DNA of 64,000 nucleotides from JAHFUS01 sp035689115 (lineage in GTDB: Bacteria; Actinomycetota; Acidimicrobiia; Acidimicrobiales; GCA-2861595): NCBI GenBank assembly GCA_035689115.1, contig DASSMA010000014.1:5432-69431 (forward strand). Reading direction: 5' to 3'. Under the pieces are notes generated by a model, which was not told where the DNA came from, ran no database searches, and worked only from the letters and a program-made list of their open reading frames with translations. The stretch's first letter is position 1. Every line of letters begins with the position of its first letter. Below are positions 52,043-59,988 of this stretch, piece by piece. The translations under genes and the position numbers were made by a program.

Positions 52043-54760
52043 CTACGACATGGCGCGGGCTTCGGCGTCGACGGCCGGCGGCACCGGAGAGACAAGGACC
52101 CGTGCGTCCACGGCCACGGCGCCTGAGGGCGACACGATCACCGGGTTCAGGTCCAGCTCCTGCACCTCGGGCACCACGCCGGCCAGCCGCGCCACCCGCT
52201 GGAGCACCGACTCCAGGGCGTCGACGGCGGCGGGGGGCGCCCCGCGGTAGCCGAACAGCAGGGGCGACGACCGCAGCGAGCGCACCATCTCGGCGGCGTC
52301 GAGATCGGTGAGGGGGAGGACCCGGAAGGTCCGGTCGCCGAGCAACTCGGTGGCGACGCCGCCCAGGCCCAGCATGACGAGGGGGCCGAACAGCGGGTCC
52401 TGCACCACGCCCACGATCGTCTCGACGCCGGGCTCGGCCATCTGCTGGACGACGGCGCCGCTCATCCCGGCACCGATGCCGGCGGCCATCGACGCGTAGG
52501 CGCCCGCCACCTCGTCCTCGTCGCGCAGGTCGAGCTGGACACCGCCCACGTCGCTCTTGTGGACCAGCCCGGGTCCGGAGGCCTTCACCGCCACCGGGAA
52601 GCCGAGCCGCGAGGCGGCGGCGGCCGCCTCCGCAGGGCTCGCCACCGTGGCGCTGCGCACGACCTGGACCCCGGCCGCCGCGAGCAGCTCGTCGATCCCC
52701 CCTGCCGGCAGCCAGCCGCCCGCCGGCGCGCCGGCCAGGAAGGCGCTGACCACCGTGCGGGCCCGCTCGACGTCGAACCGTTCGAGGACGGGGACGACGC
52801 CGGGGGGCCGGCGCCGCCACTCGGCGTAGCCTGCCGCCCGCGCCAGGGCCCGGGCGGCCGGCTCCGGGGAGGCGAACGCCGGCACGGCGGGGCCCGGGTC
52901 GGGCGCGTCGCGTCGCTCCCGGAGCAGCGGCTGCATGTCGGGCCAGGCCAGGAAGCAGGCGACCACCGGCTTGCCGGCGACCGCTGCCGTACGGGGCAGC
53001 ACAGCGGCCACGCCGCCCGCGGGGGCGGCGTAGGTGGAGGTGTTGATGACGATGGCGGCGTCGACCGCCTCGTCGGCCAGCACGATCCGTACCGCCTGCT
53101 CGTAGATCTCTGGCGTGGCCGAGGCGACCAGGTCGACGGGGTTGCCCACCGCCGCGTTCTCGTCGGCGATCTTCCGCAGGGCCTCCTGGGTGCCGGGGCC
53201 CAACTCGGGGATGGTCAGCCCGGCGCCGTCGCAGGCGTCGGTGGCGAGGATGCCGGGACCCCCCGAGTTCCCGACGATCGCCACCCGCCGGCCGCCGGGA
53301 AGGGGCTGCGAGTCGAGGAGCATCGCCATGTCGAACAGCTCGTCGAGGGTGTCGACGCGGATCACGCCGGTCTGGCGGAAGAGGGCGTCGACAGCCACGT
53401 CGGGGCTCGCCATGGCGGCCGTGTGCGACGAGGCGGCCCGCATCCCGGCCGCCGACCGCCCGCTCTTCACCGCCACGATGGGCTTGCGGCGGGAGACGCG
53501 ACGGGCGATGCGGCTGAACTTGCGGGGGTTGCCGAACGACTCCAGGTAGAGCAGCACCACGGTGGTGCCCGGGTCGTCCTCCCAGTACTGGAGGAGGTCG
53601 TTGCCGCTGACGTCGACCTTGTTGCCCACCGACACGAAGCTGGACACGCCGAGGCCGATGCGGGCCGACCGCTCGAGGATGGCGATGCCGAGCGCGCCCG
53701 ACTGCGACTGCATCCCGATGTGCCCGGGGGTGGGGGCATAGGGGGAGAACGTGGCATTGAGCCCGACCGCCGTGTTGGCCACGCCGATGCAATTGGGGCC
53801 GACCACCCGCATCCCGTGCCGGCGGGCGAGGACGGCCAGTTCGTGCTGGGCGGCCGTGCCGGCACCACCCACCTCGCCGAAGCCGGCCGACAGCACCACC
53901 AGGCCGGCGACGCCCTTTCTCGCGCACTGCTCGGCGACGTCGAGCACGGCGTGGGACGGAACGGCGACCACCGCCAGGTCGACGTCGTCGGGCACCTCGA
54001 GCACCGTGGGGTAGGCCTTCACGCTGGCCACCTGCGGGGCGGACGGGTTCACCGGGTAGACGGGTCCGGCGAACCCGCCGTTGAGCAGGTTCTTCAGCAC
54101 CTGGTGGCCGACGGCGGCCGGGTTGCGGCTGGCGCCGATCACGGCCACCGCCCGGGGGGCCAGCAGGCGACGGACCGAGGCCGCCTCGGCCCGGTGCTCG
54201 CGCGCCTCCATGGCGGCGCGGGACCGGTCGGTGGGCTCGATCAGCAGCTCGACGTGGGTGACCTCCCCGTCGGGAGCGGTGCGCTCCTCGAAGCCGGCGG
54301 TGCGGAACACCTCCAGCATGCGGTGGTTGCGGGTGAGGGCGTCGGCCACGAACGAGGTGACGCCACGCTCGCGGGCCGCGGCCGCCAGGTGCTCCAGCAG
54401 GGCGGTTCCGATCCCGCGGCCCTGGTGGCGGTCGGCCACCACGAAGGCGACCTCGGCGCAGTGCGTGCCCGGCTCGCGGTCGTAGCGCGCCACACCGACC
54501 AGCAGGCCGCCCACCTCGGCCACCAGCGCCACCCGGTCGTCGTGGTCGACGTCGGTGAGGTGGTCGGCCAGCGCCTGCGAGAGGGTGGGCTTGGGGGCGA
54601 AGAACCGCAGGTACACGGTCTCCGGCGACAGGCCCTCGTGGAACCTCACGAGGGCGGGCCCGTCGGCCCGCTCGATCGGACGGATGTGCACGCTTCCGCC
54701 GTCGACGAGGACGACGTCGCAGGCCCAGTGCGCCGGGGCGGCGCTCGGCGTGGTGTTCAC
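52043..54760 (-). CDS. GNAT acetyltransferase fused to ADP-forming acyl-CoA synthetase (Pat/PatZ-like)
   Basis: 905 residues from the GTG at 54760; a longer frame reaches into the tandem repeat and is unlikely. N-terminal GNAT domain (about 25-180: VHIRPIERADGPALVRFH, FVVADRHQGRGIGTALLEHLA). Then CoA-binding (PRAVAVIGASRNPAAVGHQVLKNLL), the succinyl-CoA-synthetase-like middle with phospho-His loop region (KSGRSAAGMRAASSHTAAMA), and a C-terminal ATP-grasp (GFPVAVKASGPGLVHKSDVGGVQLDL). In this order the family acts as a protein lysine acetyltransferase that can silence acetyl-CoA synthetase (Pat in enterobacteria), though some keep acyl-CoA synthetase activity. Converges with a USP gene. Its upstream region is the 600-bp tandem repeat. 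Confidence 0.85.
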   Translation of the reverse strand: MNTTPSAAPAHWACDVVLVDGGSVHIRPIERADGPALVRFHEGLSPETVYLRFFAPKPTLSQALADHLTDVDHDDRVALVAEVGGLLVGVARYDREPGTHCAEVAFVVADRHQGRGIGTALLEHLAAAARERGVTSFVADALTRNHRMLEVFRTAGFEERTAPDGEVTHVELLIEPTDRSRAAMEAREHRAEAASVRRLLAPRAVAVIGASRNPAAVGHQVLKNLLNGGFAGPVYPVNPSAPQVASVKAYPTVLEVPDDVDLAVVAVPSHAVLDVAEQCARKGVAGLVVLSAGFGEVGGAGTAAQHELAVLARRHGMRVVGPNCIGVANTAVGLNATFSPYAPTPGHIGMQSQSGALGIAILERSARIGLGVSSFVSVGNKVDVSGNDLLQYWEDDPGTTVVLLYLESFGNPRKFSRIARRVSRRKPIVAVKSGRSAAGMRAASSHTAAMASPDVAVDALFRQTGVIRVDTLDELFDMAMLLDSQPLPGGRRVAIVGNSGGPGILATDACDGAGLTIPELGPGTQEALRKIADENAAVGNPVDLVASATPEIYEQAVRIVLADEAVDAAIVINTSTYAAPAGGVAAVLPRTAAVAGKPVVACFLAWPDMQPLLRERRDAPDPGPAVPAFASPEPAARALARAAGYAEWRRRPPGVVPVLERFDVERARTVVSAFLAGAPAGGWLPAGGIDELLAAAGVQVVRSATVASPAEAAAAASRLGFPVAVKASGPGLVHKSDVGGVQLDLRDEDEVAGAYASMAAGIGAGMSGAVVQQMAEPGVETIVGVVQDPLFGPLVMLGLGGVATELLGDRTFRVLPLTDLDAAEMVRSLRSSPLLFGYRGAPPAAVDALESVLQRVARLAGVVPEVQELDLNPVIVSPSGAVAVDARVLVSPVPPAVDAEARAMS

Positions 54761-54790
54761 GCCGGGAGACGCTATTCCTGCACTCACTTC

Positions 54791-55395
54791 CTCGGCGGGG
54801 CGGCCCTTCTTGCCGGCGCCTTCCCTCGTCCGAACGCGCCGCTGCGCGGCGCTTCCTCGCCTCACGGGCTCATTTGCTCGGCGGGGCGGCCCTCTTGCCG
54901 GCGCCTTCCCTCGGTCCGCACGCGCTGCTCCGCAGCGCTTCCTCGCCTCACGGCTCGGATCGACCCTCGGTCCAGGCGCCGGCGGGCCGCTCGCCTCGCT
55001 GGCTCATTTGCTCGGCGGGGCGGCCCTCTTGCCGGCGCCTTCCCTCGGTCCGCACGCGCTGCTCCGCAGCGCTTCCTCGCCTGCGGCTCGGATCGGCCTC
55101 GGTCCAGGCCCCGGCGGGCCGCTCGCTGGCTCACTTGCTCGGCGGGGCGGCCCTCTTGCCGGCGCCTTCCCTCGGTCCGCACGCGCTGCTCCGCAGCGCT
55201 TCCTCGCCTCACGGCTCGGATCGGCCTCGGTCCAGGCGCCGGCGGGCCGCTCGCCTCGCTGGCTCATTTGCTCGGCGGGGCGGCCCTCTTGCCGGCGCCT
55301 TCCCTCGTCCGAACGCGCCGCTTCGCGTCGCTTCCTCGCCTCACGGCTCGGATCGGCCTCGGTCCAGGCGCCGGCGGGCCGCTCGCCTCGCATTT
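54791..55395. repeat. Tandem repeat of 126-135 bp, four units plus one shortened
   Basis: Units start with CTCGGCGGGGCGGCCCT at 54791 (shortened, 86 bp), 54877, 55012, 55138 and 55271. Each holds a stem-loop with 7-bp arms: GCGCTGC/GCAGCGC in units 2-4, GCGCCGC/GCGGCGC in unit 1, GCGCCGC/GCGTCGC in the last. It fills the 684-nt gap between the divergent genes at 54760 and 55445, so must contain or flank both promoters. Reading frames cross it, but none has a start context of its own. Cannot be called CRISPR (units too long, no spacers). Confidence 0.9.
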
Positions 55396-55444
55396 CGTGA
55401 CGTTTGGCCCTGCCCTTTCCCGGGTCCTCTGTCACCCTCTGAGC

Positions 55445-57166
55445 ATGGGCTCGCCGGACCCGTACCGTGCCGTCTTCCAGCACGCCCCAGACGCGGTGGT
55501 GATCGTGGACGACGGCGGGCGGATCGTCGACGCCAACCACCCGGCGTCGGACCTGTTCGGGTACCCCGTGGACGAGCTGATCGGGATGCAGGTCGAGCAG
55601 CTGATGCCGGCGGGGGCGCGGTCGGTCCACGCCGGCCACCGGGCCCGGTACGGCGCCCACCCGCGGGTGCGGCCGATGGGCGCCCACCTGGAGCTGTCCG
55701 CACTGCGGTCGGACGGCACCGAGGTCGCCGTCGACATCAGCCTGAGCCCGCTGCCAGGAGGTTTGTACGCCGCCGCCGTGCGCGACGTCACCGAGCGCCG
55801 GCGGGCGGCGGCCGAGCTGCGCCAGGCCCAGGCCCGGGCCGAGCGGTCGGCCCAGGCCCTCCTCATGGCCAACCAGGAGCTACGCCTGCGGGCGGCGGTG
55901 GCCGAGCACCTGGCCGAGGGCATCGCCATGGTGCGGGCGGCCGACCGCGTGATCGTCTACACCAACGACCGCTGGGACCGCCTCTTCGGGTACCGGCCAG
56001 GCGAGCTGCTGGGCCGCCCGGCGTCGGACCTCACGCCGGCCGGCGTGCCGTGGCCGGCCGACCCCGACGACGAGTGGACGGGCGAGGTGGAGAACGTTCG
56101 CCGGGACGGCACCCGGTGGTGGGCGCTCGCCAGCGTGTCGACCTTCGTCCACCCCGAGCACGGGCCCGTGCACATCGCCGTGCACCAGGACGTCACCGCC
56201 AGACGCCTGGCCCTCGAGGCGGCGGAGCGGAGCGAGGCGAGCTTCCGCAGCGTGTTCGAGGCCAGCCCGATCGGCATGGCCCTCGTCGACCCGTCGTGCA
56301 CCTTCACCAGCGTGAACCCGGCGCTGTGCGAGATGCTGGGCTTCTCGGCCGAGGAGCTCACCGGCCGCACGTTCGCCGACGTCACGCCGGGGGAGGACGT
56401 GCGGCGCGACGTCGCCCTGCTGGCGGAGCTGTTCGCCGGGGAGCTGCCGTCGTTCACCCTCCAGAAGCGCTACCTCGCCAGGCACGGCCGGCCGGTGTGG
56501 GTGGAGCTGCGGGTGGCCCGGCTGCCGTCCGACGACGGGAAGCGGGCGCTGCTGATCGCCGCCGACATCACCGCCCGCAAGCAGACCGAGGCCGACATGG
56601 TGCACCGGGCGCTCCACGACCAGCTCACCGGCCTGGCCAACCGCTCCCTCGCCCTCGAACGGCTCCAGCAGGCGCTGGCCCGGATCGCCCGCACCGACGA
56701 GCGGGTCGGCGTGCTGTTCGTGGACCTGGACCAGTTCAAGGCGGTCAACGACGCCTACCTGCACGCGGGCGGCGACGAGGTCCTGCGCGAGGTGGCTCGC
56801 CGGATCGCCTCGGTCGTGCGCCCCTACGACACCGTGGCGCGCCTGGGCGGCGACGAGTTCGTGGTGGTGTGCGACGGCCTGCCCCCCGGCGACGAGCAGG
56901 CCGAGGCCCAGCTGGTGGCGATGGCCGAGCGGCTGCGCGCCGCCGTCTCCCTGCCCATCGACCTGGGCGCCGCCGGCGTGGTCAGGGTGACGGTGAGCGT
57001 GGGCCTGGCGGCCGAGGACGGCCGGGTCCCCACCACGCCGGTCGAGCTGCTCAACCGGGCCGACGTCGGGCTCTTCGCCGCCAAGGAGGGCGGCCGCGAC
57101 CAGGTCGTGTACGCCCGCGCCGGCCGGGGAACCAGCGCCGGCCCCGCCGCCCCGCCGGCCGCCTGA
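55445..57166 (+). CDS. PAS-PAS-PAS-GGDEF diguanylate cyclase
   Basis: 573 residues from the ATG at 55445; earlier in-frame codons lie in repeat DNA. Three PAS domains: FQHAPDAVVIVDDGGRIVDANHPASDLFGYP (about 10-120), AVAEHLAEGIAMVRAADRVIVYTNDRW (about 145-260) and FRSVFEASPIGMALVDPSCTFTSVNP (about 265-385). GGDEF domain from about 395, with HDQLTGLANRSLALERL and RLGGDEFVVV near 465, site intact. No membrane helix. The RxxD inhibitory site is not seen. It turns a PAS-sensed signal (redox, light or ligand) into c-di-GMP. Confidence 0.92.
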   Translation: MGSPDPYRAVFQHAPDAVVIVDDGGRIVDANHPASDLFGYPVDELIGMQVEQLMPAGARSVHAGHRARYGAHPRVRPMGAHLELSALRSDGTEVAVDISLSPLPGGLYAAAVRDVTERRRAAAELRQAQARAERSAQALLMANQELRLRAAVAEHLAEGIAMVRAADRVIVYTNDRWDRLFGYRPGELLGRPASDLTPAGVPWPADPDDEWTGEVENVRRDGTRWWALASVSTFVHPEHGPVHIAVHQDVTARRLALEAAERSEASFRSVFEASPIGMALVDPSCTFTSVNPALCEMLGFSAEELTGRTFADVTPGEDVRRDVALLAELFAGELPSFTLQKRYLARHGRPVWVELRVARLPSDDGKRALLIAADITARKQTEADMVHRALHDQLTGLANRSLALERLQQALARIARTDERVGVLFVDLDQFKAVNDAYLHAGGDEVLREVARRIASVVRPYDTVARLGGDEFVVVCDGLPPGDEQAEAQLVAMAERLRAAVSLPIDLGAAGVVRVTVSVGLAAEDGRVPTTPVELLNRADVGLFAAKEGGRDQVVYARAGRGTSAGPAAPPAA

Positions 57167-57173
57167 CGCCGTC

Positions 57174-57214
57174 CCGAGTACATAGAGTGCGGCTTCCGCA
57201 CCCTATGCACTCGG
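57174..57214. repeat. Palindromic element, diverged copy 2
   Basis: Arms CCGAGTACATAGAGTGCGG (57174-57192) and its near complement (57196-57214), 3-nt loop CTT, 17 of 19 pairs matching. Same element as 26600-26646. The second arm contains the ATG of the phosphotransferase gene. Confidence 0.85.
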
Positions 57215-58107
57215 AAAGCGTGAGAGCGCTGCTGGAGCAGCAGCACCCAGACCTGGCCGGGCTGCCCCTGACCGAGGCGGCGACCGGGTGGGACAACGCC
57301 CTGTGGCGCCTCGGCGACGACCTCGCCGTCCGCCTGCCCCACCGGCAGGAGGCAGTGGCGCTCATCCTCCAGGAGCAACGGTGGTTGCCGGCGCTGGCGC
57401 CCCGCCTGCCGCTGCCCGTGCCGGTGCCTGTGCGGGTCGGCCGGCCGGGTGCGGGGTATCCCTGGCCGTGGTCTGTGGTGCCGTGGTTCGAGGGCACGCC
57501 GGGCGACCGGGCGGCACTCGCCGACCCGGCCGGTGCCGCCGGCCAGTTGGCCCGGTTCCTGCGCGCCCTGCACACCGAGGCGCCGGCCGGCGCTCCCCAC
57601 AACCCGTACCGCGACGTGCTCCTGGCCGAGCGGGGCGAGCGCCTCGAGGAACGGCTCGCCGGCCTGGGCGACGAGGTGGACGGCGCCGGCGTCCGCCGGG
57701 TGTTCGAGTGGGCGGCGACCGCCCCCGCCCGGGCCGGGCCGCGGGTGTGGATCCACGGCGACCTGCACCCCGCCAACGTCGTCGTGCGCGACGGGGCACT
57801 GGCGGCCGTCGTCGACTTCGGCGACCTGTGCGCCGGCGACCCGGCCGTCGACGTGGCCGGCGCCTGGCTGCTCCTGCCGCCGGCCGTCCACCCCGTGTTC
57901 GCCGCCGCCTACGGCGTCGACCCGGCGCTGGCCCGGCGGGCCACCGGCTGGCTGGCCCTGCTGTCGACCCTGCTGCTCGCCATCGGCCTCGACGGCCGCC
58001 CCACCTACGTGGCGGTGGGGCGGGCCGGCCTGGCCACCGCCCTCGCGGTCAGGCCTCGGGCGGGAGGTGCTCCCGCGCCCAGAGGGCCGCCTGGGTGCGA
58101 TCGGTGA
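57205..58107 (+). CDS. Aminoglycoside phosphotransferase (APH)-family kinase-fold protein
   Basis: 300 residues from the ATG at 57205, which lies inside the palindrome; a GTG at 57220 (VRALLEQQ) is an alternative that would leave it out. N-lobe GWDNALWRLGDDLAVRLPHRQEAV (Lys is replaced by Arg in RLPHR, as often seen), hinge PWFEGTPGD, catalytic loop WIHGDLHPANVVVRDG (HGDxHxxN) and AAVVDFGDLCAGDPAVDVAGAW (DFG-like and D-x-x-x-D). The fold phosphorylates small molecules such as antibiotics, choline or sugars; substrate unknown. Overlaps the convergent truncated regulator by 59 nt. Confidence 0.82.
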   Translation: MHSESVRALLEQQHPDLAGLPLTEAATGWDNALWRLGDDLAVRLPHRQEAVALILQEQRWLPALAPRLPLPVPVPVRVGRPGAGYPWPWSVVPWFEGTPGDRAALADPAGAAGQLARFLRALHTEAPAGAPHNPYRDVLLAERGERLEERLAGLGDEVDGAGVRRVFEWAATAPARAGPRVWIHGDLHPANVVVRDGALAAVVDFGDLCAGDPAVDVAGAWLLLPPAVHPVFAAAYGVDPALARRATGWLALLSTLLLAIGLDGRPTYVAVGRAGLATALAVRPRAGGAPAPRGPPGCDR

Positions 58108-58360
58108 CGCCGAGGCTGGCGAAGACGTTGGTGAGGTGGGCCTTCACCGTGCGCTCCGAGATGCCGAGGCGGCGGGCGATCAGCTTGTTGGGCAGGCCGG
58201 CGGCGACCAGGCGCAGGACCTCCTCCTCGCGGGCGCTCAGCCGGGGCCCGCTGCGGGCCGCTCTGTCCTCGAGGAGCACCCGGGCCGCCTTGGGGTCGAG
58301 CGGCGCGTCGCCGGCCGCCGCCGCCCGCACGGCGTCGAGCAGGTCCTCGGGCTCGGTGGA
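58049..58360 (-). pseudogene. Truncated NarL/FixJ-type response regulator (HTH part only)
   Basis: The C-terminal part of a LuxR-HTH response regulator reads from TEPEDLLDAVRAAAAGDAPLDP through LSAREEEVLRLVAAGLPNKLIARRLGISERTVKAHLTNVFASLGVTDRTQAALWAREHL. Upstream of the Thr near 58357 the minus frame continues but becomes the antisense of istA, so the receiver domain is missing. The break is exactly where the IS21 remnant starts. No good start codon remains, though the open frame goes on to 58582, so a fused product of 177 residues cannot be excluded. Confidence 0.75.
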
Positions 58361-58691
58361 CCCCTCCTGCGTCGGCCAGGTGGTCTCCTGTCGGGTGGAG
58401 GTCGACAGCGACGAGCTGGTGGTGCGCTGGGGGACCTCGGTGGTGGCCCGCCACGTGCTTTCCCCCGGCGCCACCGAGGCGGTGTGGGACCCCGACCACC
58501 GCGCCGCCGCCGAGGCCATCGCCCTCGGCCGCTCCCGCCCGCCCCTGCGCCTGGTCCCGCCGGCCGCCGAGCCGGCGATCACGGCGCCGGCTTCCCCGCC
58601 GCTCGAGCTTGGCCCCGGCGACTACGACGTCGACGCCCCCGACCTCGACGCCCGCTACGGGGCCTGCGGCTGCCAGGGGGCGGGGGCATGA
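58358..58691 (+). pseudogene. istA: 3' fragment of IS21-family transposase istA
   Basis: Reads VGQVVSCRVEVDSDELVVRWGTSVVARHVLSPGATEAVWDPDHRAAAEAIA then LELGPGDYDVDAPDLDARYG, the C-terminal (post-catalytic) domain of IstA transposases. The HTH and DDE catalytic parts are gone. The stop overlaps the istB start (ATGA), the normal istA-istB coupling. Confidence 0.75.
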
Positions 58692-59518
58692 GCACGGCCA
58701 GCTCCCCCTACGAGACGCTGAAGGACGACCTCGGCTACCTGGCCCTCGGGCGGGCGGCGGAGTGCTTCGCCACCCTGGCCGACCAGGCCAAGGCGGAAGG
58801 CTGGAGCCACGTCGAGTACCTGGCCAAGGTGGTGGCCGAGCAGGCGGCGGCCACCACCAACCGGCGCCTGGCCGCCCGGCTGCGCTACGCCCGCTTCCCC
58901 TACCGGCGCAGCGTCGAGGACTTCGACTTCGACTTCCAGCCCGGCGTGGACCGCAAGCTGGTGGCCGACCTGGCCACCCTGCGCTTCATCGCCGAGGGCC
59001 GCTCGATCGCATTCTTGGGCCAGCCCGGTTGCGGGAAGACACATCTGGCCGTGGCGCTGGCCACCAAGGCGGTGGAGGCCGGCTACCGCGGCTACTTCAC
59101 CACCGCCGACGACATGGTCGTCGCCCTCGGCCGGGCCCGGGTGGAGGGCACCTGGGCGTCCAAGCTGCGCACCTACACCGCCCCGAGCGTCCTGGTCGTC
59201 GACGACGTGGGACTGCTGCCCATGGCGGCCGACGCCGCCGGCTCGTTCTTCCACGTCATCGCCGCCCGCTACGACAAGGGCGTCCCCACCCTGGTGACCA
59301 CCAACCGGGGTCTGCCCGGGTGGGGGACGGCGTTCGGTGACGACGTGGTGGCCAGCGCCATCTTGGACCGCCTGCTGCACCGGGCGGTGGTGTTCAACAT
59401 CCGCGGTCCCTCCTGGCGCATGCGCGAGCACCAGGGGCTCACCGATCCCGACGGCAACGATGGCAACGACGGTGATGGCGGACACGGCGCCGCCCGAGGT
59501 GGCCGCCGTGGCCGGTGA
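58688..59518 (+). CDS. istB: IS21-family helper ATPase
   Basis: 276 residues from the ATG at 58688, overlapping istA. DnaC/IstB-like AAA+: ETLKDDLGYLALGRAAECFATLADQAKAEGWSHVEYLAKVVAEQ at the N-terminus, Walker A FLGQPGCGKTHLAVALA (near 112), Walker B VLVVDDVGLLP, and sensor LVTTNRGLPGWGTAFGDDVVASAILDRLLHRAVVFNIRG. It loads the IstA transposase on target DNA and gives target immunity. Full length and probably functional, but without istA cannot move its own element. Confidence 0.9.
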   Translation: MSTASSPYETLKDDLGYLALGRAAECFATLADQAKAEGWSHVEYLAKVVAEQAAATTNRRLAARLRYARFPYRRSVEDFDFDFQPGVDRKLVADLATLRFIAEGRSIAFLGQPGCGKTHLAVALATKAVEAGYRGYFTTADDMVVALGRARVEGTWASKLRTYTAPSVLVVDDVGLLPMAADAAGSFFHVIAARYDKGVPTLVTTNRGLPGWGTAFGDDVVASAILDRLLHRAVVFNIRGPSWRMREHQGLTDPDGNDGNDGDGGHGAARGGRRGR

Positions 59519-59702
59519 CCTCATCGACATCGGCGGCTGGTGCTCGCAGTGTCACCGCCGAGTCAGCGATCCGAGCCCGCATGCACGGCCGGGCTCCGAC
59601 GAGTTCCTGTCACTCGACCGGGAGACCGGCCGCTGGCACCACATGCTGTGCCGCCTCGCCGCCCGGCACCGTGAGGAAGGAGGCACTACGGTCGACCGCT
59701 GA
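59475..59702 (+). CDS. Small Cys/His protein overlapping the istB end
   Basis: 75 residues from the ATG at 59475, overlapping istB by 44 nt in another frame. It has GGWCSQCHRRVSDPSPHARPG and GRWHHMLCRLAARH, a C-x2-C plus H-x3-C set that could bind zinc. It lies between istB and the IS right end, so may be an accessory gene of this IS21 lineage. No family recognised. Confidence 0.45.
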   Translation: MADTAPPEVAAVAGDLIDIGGWCSQCHRRVSDPSPHARPGSDEFLSLDRETGRWHHMLCRLAARHREEGGTTVDR

Positions 59703-59732
59703 GGAGCGCCAGTCGCTCCGGTCGCCGGGCAA

Positions 59733-59824
59733 CGCGACCATCGTTGATCGCAGACCGCGAAATTCGATGATCGCCGAGCGCGACTTCCGGTGATCGTGGA
59801 ACGCGAATTTCAGTGATCGCCAAC
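59733..59824. repeat. Four tandem 23-bp direct repeats at the IS21 right end
   Basis: Units 59733-59755, 59756-59778, 59779-59801, 59802-59824, all exactly 23 bp, starting CGCGA and carrying (T/G)TGATCG or ATGATCG near base 13. IS21-family termini contain multiple transposase-binding repeats, and position and spacing fit. AT-richer than the flanks. Confidence 0.85.
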
Positions 59825-59988
59825 AGCTTCGCCTCGCCGCTGTCCAGCATCTCGCGTTCGCAAGTCCCGTTCCTCTTCCTGCACCGCTCGTCGAAGCCTT
59901 GCAGGCTGTTCGCGATGACGAGGACGAGGAAGTGCGGAAGTGGGCTGAGTTCGGCCTGTGCTTCGTAGATGGATGGCCTGGGGAGTAG
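59824..59988 (+). pseudogene. C-terminal fragment of a HEAT-repeat-like protein
   Basis: 54 codons to a TAG at 59986: LRLAAVQHLAFASPVPL, LVEALQAVRDDEDEEVRKW, AEFGLCFVDGWPGE. The VR..A...L spacing and DDEDEEVRKWA helix are HEAT/armadillo-like. The frame is open into the IS end, with no start codon, so the 5' part was lost to the IS. Confidence 0.5.

Larger units (their letters stand above)
58358..59825 (+). mobile_element. Truncated IS21-family insertion sequence
   Basis: Consists of the istA 3' fragment, intact istB, a small Cys/His gene and the right-end repeats. The left end and most of istA are missing. The left break falls inside a response-regulator gene and the right end falls in the 3' part of a HEAT-repeat-like gene, so the two flanks come from different genes and a deletion or rearrangement went with the loss of the left end. 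Confidence 0.75.

Noticed and set aside
54791..55395. CRISPR array
   Set aside because: Units of 126-135 bp repeat over their whole length with no unique spacers, and there are no cas genes.
54555..55400. Proteins encoded by frames running through the tandem repeat
   Set aside because: Frames persist on both strands only because the repeat is GC-rich; unit lengths of 126-135 include values not divisible by three (133), so the frame is not kept across all units.
59733..59824. CRISPR array or integron repeats
   Set aside because: The 23-bp units are directly adjacent with no spacers, and sit at the end of an istB gene.
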